From the NCBI RefSeq assembly GCF_025566985.1, contig NZ_JAOQJD010000001.1, positions 124,001 to 188,000 on the forward strand: a stretch of DNA of 64,000 nucleotides. Direction: 5' to 3'. The stretch is from Aedoeadaptatus acetigenes (GTDB lineage: Bacteria > Bacillota > Clostridia > Tissierellales > Peptoniphilaceae). The notes beneath the pieces were generated by a model, which saw only the letters and a program-made list of their open reading frames with translations, did not search any database and was not told the origin of the DNA. Position numbers and translations under genes: made by a program. This document shows, in pieces, positions 57,583 to 64,000 of this stretch (its first letter is position 1; the number at the start of each line of letters is the position of its first letter).

Positions 57583-57963
57583 TTACACGTCGCTCTTGTC
57601 TTTGTTTTTCCAGTAGAGATCCCAAATCTTTTTCATCAGAATGTCTCTGTCCCGCTGCCCGATCTTCTCTGAAGCCAGGGCTTTTTTTATGCCGTTTAAA
57701 GACTGGCGCAGGATTTTGTAATCGTCGTAGGCCGCATCATCTTTTTCAGGCATGGAAAACCCCTCGTCTTCGTGGAGCAAATCATTCACATCCACGTCGA
57801 AGATGCGGGCCATTTTTTTGTAAATGAGTCGGTTTTTCGGGTAGCTGTCGCCGGATTCGTAATTTTTCACCGTGCGCACGCTCACCCCCAAGGCGTCGGC
57901 CAACTCTTGCTGAATCCAGCCCTTTTCCGTGCGAAGGGTTTTTACTTTTTCCGCAAAGGTCAT
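57583..57963 (-). CDS. XRE-family helix-turn-helix regulator linked to glycogen genes
   Basis: 126 residues from the ATG at 57963 (MTFAEKVKTLRTEKG), with AGGTGG upstream. The longer frame to 58056 lies inside glgP and is rejected. The Cro/CI-type helix-turn-helix is at residues 4-58 (WIQQELADALGVSVRTVKNY). The rest is a helical tail rich in charged residues (about 70-126). It overlaps the glgP stop by three to four bases (ATGA), so it is the last gene of malQ-glgP-XRE and probably senses or adjusts their expression. Its target is not known. Confidence 0.9.
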   Translation of the reverse strand: MTFAEKVKTLRTEKGWIQQELADALGVSVRTVKNYESGDSYPKNRLIYKKMARIFDVDVNDLLHEDEGFSMPEKDDAAYDDYKILRQSLNGIKKALASEKIGQRDRDILMKKIWDLYWKNKDKSDV

Positions 57964-60329
57964 CGAACCACCTGCTCTTTCACATTCCAAATCATGTTTG
58001 CGTAGGTCATGATGCTTCGATCCGCGGTAAATTTCGAGGCGCAGGCCATGTTCCAAAAGCTCTTTCTGTACCAGCTTTTTTCATCCTTAAAATCATCTTC
58101 GATGCGATTTTGCGTGGCGATGTAGTCCCTCAAATCGTAGAGAATATAGTATTCGTCATTGGGCCCGCTCTTGTTGTCCATCAGAGCGTCCCTAAGGTCG
58201 AGGAATTTAAAGCTGCCTCCGTCGTCTAAAAGCCCGTCCGTTAAACTGTCCACGGCTTCTTTCGCCAAGGAGTCCTCTCCGTAGCGGACGACGGGATCGT
58301 AGCCCGAGGCTTCCATTTCTTCCACGGAGGTGCCGAAGACGTAGTTATTTTCCGCGCCGGCCTCTTCAAAAATTTCGATATTGGCCCCGTCCATGGTGCC
58401 TAAGGTCACGGTACCGTTCATCATAAATTTCATATTTCCCGTGCCGCTTGCTTCCTTGCCCACGGTGGAAATCTGCTCGCTGACATCGGCGGCGGAAACC
58501 AGAAGTTCCGCCCAGCTCACGTCGTAGTTTTCGATAAAGACCACTTTCAGCTGATCGCCCACGTCGGGATCGTTGTTGATGACCCGGGCCAGTTCCGTAA
58601 TGTATTTAATAATGCCCTTGGCCCGGTGGTAGCCCGGTGCGGATTTGCCTCCGAAGATGCAGGTTCTCGGCGTGCGCGCCCTTTCGGGATCGGCCTTGAT
58701 TTCCTTGTACAAATGGTGAATGTAAAAGCCGTACATCAGTTGGCGCTTGTACTCGTGGATCCGCTTGATTTGAATGTCGTAAATGGAATCGGGATTGACC
58801 CGTACGCCGAAGGCCTCCTCGATTCGCTCCGCGAGGCGCACTTTGTTTTGACGCTTAATGGCTTTGAATCGGTCGATGACCGCCTCGTCATCCGCCAAAT
58901 CTTTTAACTTCGCAAGCTCCGAAAAATCCGTCCGCCAGCTCGTGCCGATCCAATCGTCGATGGCTTCGGACAAGAGGGGATTCGCCGCCATTAAAAAGCG
59001 CCGCGGCGTGACGCCGTTGGTGACGTTCATAAATTTGTCGGGATAAAGATCGGAAAAATTCTTTAGCTCCCGCTCTTTTAATATGCGGGTGTGAAGCTCG
59101 GCCACGCCGTTTACCTTCGAGGCCACGTGAATGCCCAAGTGGGCCATGTAAATGGTTCCCTTGTCCACAATGGCCATTTTGCGCACCGCCGATTCGTCCA
59201 GGCCCCGCTCCCGCATGAGACGGGCGTAGTGATCGTTCAAGCGATAGATCACGGCCAAGGTGTCGGGGCAGACATCTTCCATGATGGCGACGGGCCACTT
59301 TTCCATGGCTTCTTGTAAAATCGTGTGGTTCGTATAATTAAAGACGTGCTCCGCAATTTGAAGAGCTTCTTCGAAGGAAAAGCCCAGCTCGTCGACCAAT
59401 ATCCGTATGCCTTCGGGGATGGCGATGACGGGATGGGTGTCGTTGAGTTGAATCGCCAGGGCATTCAATCGAGCCGCCGGTGCCATGGATTTTAAATCGC
59501 CTTGGCGCAAAAGGTCCCGAAGGGTGGCCTGTGCAAAGAAGTATTGCTGCATAAAGCGGAGCAGCTGCCCTTCCCTGCGTGCGTCGTTGGGATAGAGGAC
59601 GCGGGTGATGTTTTCGGCGATGGCGCGCTCGCTCACGGCGCCCAGGTAATCGAAATTGTTGAATTTTTGAAAGTCGAAGTCGTTCATGGCCTCGGCCCGC
59701 CACAGGCGCAGGCGATTCACATTGTTCGTCTCGTAACCCGGCACGATGTAGTCGTAGGGAATGGCTTTTAATGTAAAATCTTTAAAGTGCACGGGCACCA
59801 TTTCGTCGTCGTGGCGGCGGCCCCACATGTCCCCGTCTTTCAGCCACTCGTCCCCCACTTCCACCTGAAAGCCGTCTTCGATTTTTTGCGCGAACATGCC
59901 CTTTTCGTAGCGCAGGCCGTAGCCGCGAAGGGGCACGCCTTTTGTGGCGGCGGCATCCATAAAGCAGGCGGCCAAACGACCGAGGCCGCCGTTTCCCAGG
60001 CCCGCATCGGGCTCAAAGCGAAAGAGATCTTCCACCTCCACGCCGTAAAGTTCGGGCACCAATTCACGCACCAGGGCCTCTTCCGCCGGGCCCAGCGCTT
60101 GAAGATGGGTCTTTAAGCTCTTGCCGATCAAGTATTCCAGACTCATGTAACAGGCGATTTTTCCCTTTTCGTAGGCACGATGGGTGCGAATCCTCCGGTC
60201 GTGAAAGGCGATGCGTATGCAGGTGGCCAAGGCCCGGGCCTTCGCCGCCATGCTCGCCTCGTCCACGGATTTCGTTGATTCCAAGTACATGGTGGCCATT
60301 AAATTATTGATCCAAGTCTGTTTGTCCAT
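57960..60329 (-). CDS. glgP: Glycogen/maltodextrin phosphorylase
   Basis: 789 residues from the ATG at 60329 (MDKQTWINNLMATMY), which overlaps the malQ stop (TAATG). It releases glucose 1-phosphate from alpha-1,4-glucans. The glucan and phosphate site region is CYMSLEYLIGKSLKTHLQAL near 60, the GNGGLGRLAACFMDAAAT loop near 110, and the pyridoxal-phosphate lysine lies in EASGTGNMKFMMNGTVTLGT near 640. The length is normal for the bacterial enzyme. It works with the 4-alpha-glucanotransferase encoded just upstream. Confidence 0.97.
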   Translation of the reverse strand: MDKQTWINNLMATMYLESTKSVDEASMAAKARALATCIRIAFHDRRIRTHRAYEKGKIACYMSLEYLIGKSLKTHLQALGPAEEALVRELVPELYGVEVEDLFRFEPDAGLGNGGLGRLAACFMDAAATKGVPLRGYGLRYEKGMFAQKIEDGFQVEVGDEWLKDGDMWGRRHDDEMVPVHFKDFTLKAIPYDYIVPGYETNNVNRLRLWRAEAMNDFDFQKFNNFDYLGAVSERAIAENITRVLYPNDARREGQLLRFMQQYFFAQATLRDLLRQGDLKSMAPAARLNALAIQLNDTHPVIAIPEGIRILVDELGFSFEEALQIAEHVFNYTNHTILQEAMEKWPVAIMEDVCPDTLAVIYRLNDHYARLMRERGLDESAVRKMAIVDKGTIYMAHLGIHVASKVNGVAELHTRILKERELKNFSDLYPDKFMNVTNGVTPRRFLMAANPLLSEAIDDWIGTSWRTDFSELAKLKDLADDEAVIDRFKAIKRQNKVRLAERIEEAFGVRVNPDSIYDIQIKRIHEYKRQLMYGFYIHHLYKEIKADPERARTPRTCIFGGKSAPGYHRAKGIIKYITELARVINNDPDVGDQLKVVFIENYDVSWAELLVSAADVSEQISTVGKEASGTGNMKFMMNGTVTLGTMDGANIEIFEEAGAENNYVFGTSVEEMEASGYDPVVRYGEDSLAKEAVDSLTDGLLDDGGSFKFLDLRDALMDNKSGPNDEYYILYDLRDYIATQNRIEDDFKDEKSWYRKSFWNMACASKFTADRSIMTYANMIWNVKEQVVR

Positions 60330-61687
60330 TACTTCGCCCTTTCTTTTAAGCATAATTCGATGCGTTTCGCCGCGTCTTCATTCATTGCATCAGGCGGCAG
60401 CATCCATTGCCAATTGCCGCGGCAGGTGCCCGGCCGATTGATGCGCCCGGGATTTTCCAAAAAGTCGCCGTGCTGGAAAAATACCGTCTCTTCCCGCCGA
60501 CAAACGGCGTAGTTTAAAAGATTCTCTGTGCTGACTTCGGCGCCCATCGCATCTTCCCAGAGACGCTTCGTCTTCTCGTCCATATGTTTTACATAAAGAG
60601 GCACAGGATCCGTGTCGTGATTGCCCGTGTAGTATATTTGCGGCCGATCACCCCAGCGACTCGGCCCTTCCAAGGCCATGACCCTCATGCCCGGCCAGGG
60701 AAATTTGTCCCGAAAGCGGTGAAAATCCTCGTCCAAAAAGCCCAGGTCCTCGATTAAAAACCGCTTATCCTCTTTCCACGGCGCGAAGAGGGTTTCGCCG
60801 GGCACACTTTCCCAGTGCCCTGCGGCGGGCTTTTCGCCGCGAGGGATGTGGTAGATCTTTTCATAGCCCCTGAAGTGATCCAATCGCAGGCGATGATAGC
60901 GACTTAAGGCGTTGTCGATGCGCTTTCTGAAATAGGCAAAATCCTCCGCCGCCAAGGCCTTCCAGTCGTAGACCGGCGAATTCCAAAGCTGGCCTTCGTC
61001 GCTGAAATCGTCGCCGGGCACGCCGGAAACGTACCTGGGCTCGAGATCATCATCCAAGAGGAAGTGCTCCGGATGGATCCAGCGCTGGACGCTATCGATA
61101 CCCGGATAATAAGGCAGATCCCCGACAATTTCAATGCCACATGCTTCGGCGTAGTTCAAAATATTTTTCCACTGCTTTTCGAAGAGATACGACAAGGCGC
61201 AGTAAATACGCACGGCCCTATCGCCTTTGTGTGCGTCTCGAAAGCCTGGGAAATCTTTCTTTACCTCCGCGGGCCAGTGGCGAAAATGGCCGTAGCGGCC
61301 CATGGCCAAATAAAATAGCCCGGCGGCCTCGGCTTCTTCCCCTTTTTCCTCCATGAAATCCTGAAAACAGGGGCAGTCTTCCGTTTTTCTTAGATTCAAA
61401 TTGCTGCACAGAGCGGCGATTTTTTTCTCATAAGGCACTTCTATCGCGGAAGAAACAAAGCCTTCCTTTTCCAGTGCGCCCACATCCAAAAGCAGAAGAT
61501 CTCCCGCCGACAAATCCGGCGAGGCATAGGGGCTCATGTAAGCGTCCACGGGATTGATGGGCAAGATCTGCCAGTAGGAAAAGCCCGCGGCCCGCAAAAA
61601 ATTTAAATAGGCCTCGGCCTGTGAAAAATCTCCCCGGCCGCTCGGGGAAGGCAGAGAAAAAATCGGCAAAAGCATTCCCGCATCCAT
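60329..61687 (-). CDS. malQ: 4-alpha-glucanotransferase (amylomaltase)
   Basis: About 452 residues from the ATG at 61687 (MDAGMLLPIFSLPSPSGRGD), with GGAGG 5 bases upstream. The GH77 features are SPSGRGDFSQ at the start, GDLPYYPGIDSVQRW with substrate contacts near 190, LRLDHFRGYEKIYHIP (nucleophile Asp region near 270), LIEDLGFLDED (acid/base Glu near 325) and YTGNHDTDP near 370. It rearranges maltodextrins to feed GlgP. The ribosome-binding site directly abuts the T-tract of a terminator hairpin (61698-61723), so expression may depend on read-through. Confidence 0.95.
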   Translation of the reverse strand: MDAGMLLPIFSLPSPSGRGDFSQAEAYLNFLRAAGFSYWQILPINPVDAYMSPYASPDLSAGDLLLLDVGALEKEGFVSSAIEVPYEKKIAALCSNLNLRKTEDCPCFQDFMEEKGEEAEAAGLFYLAMGRYGHFRHWPAEVKKDFPGFRDAHKGDRAVRIYCALSYLFEKQWKNILNYAEACGIEIVGDLPYYPGIDSVQRWIHPEHFLLDDDLEPRYVSGVPGDDFSDEGQLWNSPVYDWKALAAEDFAYFRKRIDNALSRYHRLRLDHFRGYEKIYHIPRGEKPAAGHWESVPGETLFAPWKEDKRFLIEDLGFLDEDFHRFRDKFPWPGMRVMALEGPSRWGDRPQIYYTGNHDTDPVPLYVKHMDEKTKRLWEDAMGAEVSTENLLNYAVCRREETVFFQHGDFLENPGRINRPGTCRGNWQWMLPPDAMNEDAAKRIELCLKERAK

Positions 61688-61697
61688 GGCATCCTCC

Positions 61698-61723
61698 AAA
61701 AAAAAGCCCTGCAAAAGCAGGGC
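61698..61723 (-). terminator. Terminator or attenuator hairpin abutting the malQ ribosome-binding site
   Basis: Perfect stem GCCCTGC/GCAGGGC with a TTTT loop is followed on the minus strand by eight T, then immediately by the malQ GGAGG. It lies about 38 bases after the ftsH stop and would end the ftsH transcript. A TACAAT about 5 to 10 bases upstream could start a short transcript carrying the hairpin at its 5' end. Confidence 0.85.
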
Positions 61724-61761
61724 ATGCATTGTATTTATTGTCCTAGAAAAAAGCCAGGCTG

Positions 61762-63654
61762 TCAATGAAGATCTTCTTCCCCTTCTTCCTCTTTCGGTAT
61801 TTCAGGGGTGGCTTGCGCTTCATTTTCGGCGCGATTTTTTTCTAAAATTTCCATAAATTCCGCGCCGGTAATGGTTTCTTTCTTCAAGAGGTAGTGGGCG
61901 ATGGCATGAAGGCTGTCCACATTTTCCGTAAGGATTTCGTGGCTCTTTTCCTGAGCCTTGGTAATAATGGCGCTCACGGCCATGTCGATGTCGAAGGCTC
62001 TTCGGTCGGAGACGGCCAAAGTGGTGTCGCCGCCTAAATAGCGATTGGTCAAGGTTTCCATCGCCACAAAACCGAACTCGTCGGTCATGCCGTAGCGAGT
62101 GATCATGGAGCTGGCGATCTTCGTGGCCTGCTCGATGTCGTTGGATGCGCCGGTGGTGCGGGTGTTGAAGATCAATTCTTCCGCCGCCCGACCGCCGGTA
62201 AAGGTGACGATTTTGTTGAAGGCCTCTTCCTTGCTGATCAGGAATTTTTCTTCCTCATCCACCTGCATGGTGTAGCCTAAAGCGCCGCTGGTTCTGGGAA
62301 TAATAGTGATCTTGTGCACCGGCGCCGATTCCTTTTGCATGGCGGCGACCAGGGCGTGGCCCACTTCGTGGTAGGCGATGATTTCTTTTTCCCTTTGGCT
62401 GATGACGCTGTTTTTTCGTTGATGGCCGGCGATGACCACTTCCACGCTTTCCATTAAATCTTCTTCACTCATTAACCGGCGACCGTTACGAACGGCGCGA
62501 AGGGCCGCTTCGTTCACCATATTGGCGAGATCCGCCCCGCTGGCGCCGGCAGTTGCCTTGGCCACGGCATTGTAGTCGATGGCCTCTTCCGTCTTCACGT
62601 CTTTCGCGTGAACCTTTAAAATGGCTTCGCGACCGGCGAGATCCGGAAGCTCCACGGGAATGCGGCGGTCGAAACGGCCGGGACGCAAAAGCGCCGGGTC
62701 CAGGGATTCGGGACGGTTCGTGGCCGCGAGAATGACCACGCCGCCGTTTCCTTCAAAGCCGTCCATTTCCGCCAAAAGTTGATTCAACGTCTGTTCCCGC
62801 TCGTCGTTTCCCGAAAAACCGGCGCCGTCGCGCTTCTTGCCGATGGTGTCGATTTCGTCGATAAAGACGATGCAGGGCGCTTTTTCCTTGGCCTGTTCGA
62901 AGAGATCCCGCACCTTGGCGGCGCCGAGGCCTACAAACATTTCAACAAATTCCGAACCGGAGATGGAGAAAAAGGGCACGCTGGCTTCTCCGGCCACGGC
63001 CTTGGCCAAGAGCGTCTTCCCGGTGCCCGGCGGCCCGACGAGGAGGGCGCCCTTGGGAAGCTTTGCGCCGATTTCCGTGTACTTGCTCGGGTTGTGGAGA
63101 AAGTCCACGATCTCCGTCAAGTCGTCCTTGGCTTCGTCCTGACCCGCCACATTGGCGAAGGTAATTCCCTCCACGCTCTGATCGTAAATCTTCGCGTTGC
63201 TCTTTCCGAAGCTCATGGGGCCCACGCCCCCCTTGCCGCCCATGGATTTCGTCATGGAGCGCAGGAAAATTTGTCCCACGGCCACCATGACCACCACCAT
63301 AAGGGCGAAGCTCAAGAGGCTTTGCAAAATAGGATTCATTTCGCTGGGGTACTTGCGGTCGAATTCCACGCCGTTTTCGTAAAGGCGATTGACCAAGCCT
63401 TCGTCGGGGAAACGGGCCGTTTCGTAGCGCACGTCCTTTTCGCCCTTAATGGTAAAGGCGATTTGCTTGTCTGCAATATGGGCTTCCTTTACCTTCTTTT
63501 GGTCCACGTCGGCCAAAAATTCGTTGTAGCTGACGCTCTTAATCTTGACCGGATCCTTGAGCATCTTCGGCATGAGCATAAACGAGATCAAAAAGACCAG
63601 CACGATGCCAATGGCGTAATATAGAAACATCGGTTTATTTATATCTCTTTTCAT
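61762..63654 (-). CDS. ftsH: ATP-dependent zinc metalloprotease FtsH
   Basis: 630 residues from the ATG at 63654 (MKRDINKPMFLYYAIG), with GGAGGA 4 bases upstream. A longer frame to 63666 is possible but its ATG forms part of that site. Two membrane helices (about 10-28 and 108-126) flank the periplasmic-type domain. The AAA module has GPPGTGKTLLAKAVAGE near 208, the second region of homology is ATNRPESLDPALLRPGRFDR near 310, and the zinc site is HEVGH near 428. The acidic tail (PKEEEGEEDLH) is common. It degrades misfolded membrane proteins. Confidence 0.97.
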   Translation of the reverse strand: MKRDINKPMFLYYAIGIVLVFLISFMLMPKMLKDPVKIKSVSYNEFLADVDQKKVKEAHIADKQIAFTIKGEKDVRYETARFPDEGLVNRLYENGVEFDRKYPSEMNPILQSLLSFALMVVVMVAVGQIFLRSMTKSMGGKGGVGPMSFGKSNAKIYDQSVEGITFANVAGQDEAKDDLTEIVDFLHNPSKYTEIGAKLPKGALLVGPPGTGKTLLAKAVAGEASVPFFSISGSEFVEMFVGLGAAKVRDLFEQAKEKAPCIVFIDEIDTIGKKRDGAGFSGNDEREQTLNQLLAEMDGFEGNGGVVILAATNRPESLDPALLRPGRFDRRIPVELPDLAGREAILKVHAKDVKTEEAIDYNAVAKATAGASGADLANMVNEAALRAVRNGRRLMSEEDLMESVEVVIAGHQRKNSVISQREKEIIAYHEVGHALVAAMQKESAPVHKITIIPRTSGALGYTMQVDEEEKFLISKEEAFNKIVTFTGGRAAEELIFNTRTTGASNDIEQATKIASSMITRYGMTDEFGFVAMETLTNRYLGGDTTLAVSDRRAFDIDMAVSAIITKAQEKSHEILTENVDSLHAIAHYLLKKETITGAEFMEILEKNRAENEAQATPEIPKEEEGEEDLH

Positions 63655-63682
63655 CGACTCCTCCATTTCATTCTATCTTTCA

Positions 63683-63712
63683 TGTATATCCATAAATTAA
63701 TAACTTATGCAA
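63683..63712 (-). promoter_or_regulatory. Candidate ftsH promoter
   Basis: Minus-strand TTGCAT (63707-63712), an 18-base spacer and TATACA (63683-63688), about 29 bases upstream of the ftsH start. A moderate match. Confidence 0.5.
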
Positions 63713-63910
63713 TCAGGCGATGGATAGATCTTACCACAAGGAGGAAGACCTCAATCGGAAAGATAAAAAACTTATCATCATCTTTGCCTTTGGCCCCAAT
63801 AGTTAAGTCTCGTATAGAAATGCCGCCCAGCGGGCCGCGATTTGTTTCAATGATCGACACCTGTGGTAAAATAACAAACAACGACGACTTTAGAAGACAG
63901 AGGAGGAATT

Positions 63911-64000
63911 ATGAAAAAAATAAAATTAATCGCCGTAACGGGAATCTGCCTGGGCCTACTTCTCGTGGCCACGGGCTGCGCCAAGAACGCGGCACAGGCG
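63911..64000 (+). CDS. Lipoprotein, N-terminus only (runs off right edge)
   Basis: The first 30 codons are present: MKKIKLIAVTGICLGLLLVA then TGCAKNAAQA. This is a classic lipoprotein signal with lipobox VATGC (lipid-attached Cys at residue 23). AGGAGG lies 4 to 5 bases upstream of the ATG. It is transcribed away from ftsH. The family cannot be told from this fragment. Confidence 0.85.
   Translation, partial: MKKIKLIAVTGICLGLLLVATGCAKNAAQA

Noticed and set aside
57583..58056. Longer version of the XRE protein starting inside glgP
   Set aside because: The extra N-terminal residues are just glgP in another frame. The ATG at 57963 starts right at the conserved helix-turn-helix domain.

Overview
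The window reads as chromosome from an anaerobic, Gram-positive-type bacterium (Bacillota, Clostridia/Tissierellia grade). The support is a single-chain pyruvate:ferredoxin oxidoreductase, a complete Rnf complex in the clostridial order C-D-G-E-A-B, HPr kinase, a Prp-processed ribosomal protein L27, and typical clostridial gene strings (radical SAM pair - RNase G - L21 - Prp - L27; obg - yhbY - nadD - yqeK - LCP - rsfS). A Peptoniphilaceae-like host is my guess only. Nearly every gene is on the minus strand.

Region 1 (1-13354) is visibly AT-rich and looks acquired. It holds the end of one ECF-transporter cassette with XRE and AraC regulators at the left edge. It also holds a complete eight-gene operon: TetR, two half-ABC transporters, ECF S, T and A, MATE exporter and a 32-residue membrane peptide. 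Upstream of that operon lie the broken remains of a paralogous cassette. Two copies of one IS3-family element (one full, one internally deleted) bracket the operon. The gene set suggests uptake and handling of a small ligand such as a metallophore or cofactor, but the substrate cannot be read from sequence.

Region 2 (13352-15175) is a short gene-poor stretch and an ISL3-family element with 8-bp target duplications, inserted at the foot of the por terminator.

Region 3 (15199-44320) is core chromosome: por; uvrC-hprK; obg through comEA (ribosome assembly, NAD, envelope and DNA uptake); rplU-prp-rpmA behind an L21-type leader; the radical SAM pair with RNase G; a P-loop protein with an altered Walker A; PBP2-mreD-mreC-radC-maf; a Gx-transporter/NusG-II pair; and the rnf operon.

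Region 4 (44576-57543) holds a minimal biotin carrier plus carboxyltransferase pair, two tandem tRNA-Leu genes (CAG, GAG), and the polA-coaE-lipoprotein operon. It also has a plus-strand islet with an Ltp-family lipoprotein and an auto-inhibited Fic protein behind tandem inverted repeats, then tRNA-Leu(CAA), an M18 aminopeptidase, an OatA-like acyltransferase and tRNA-Lys(CTT).

Region 5 (57583-64000) holds malQ-glgP-XRE (glycogen/maltodextrin use), ftsH and the start of a lipoprotein. The most interesting items are the ECF/half-ABC/MATE island with its decaying duplicate, the Ltp-Fic islet, the altered Walker A protein beside PBP2, the reduced carboxylase pair beside rnf, and terminators that abut the ribosome-binding site or start of the next gene (malQ, uvrC).
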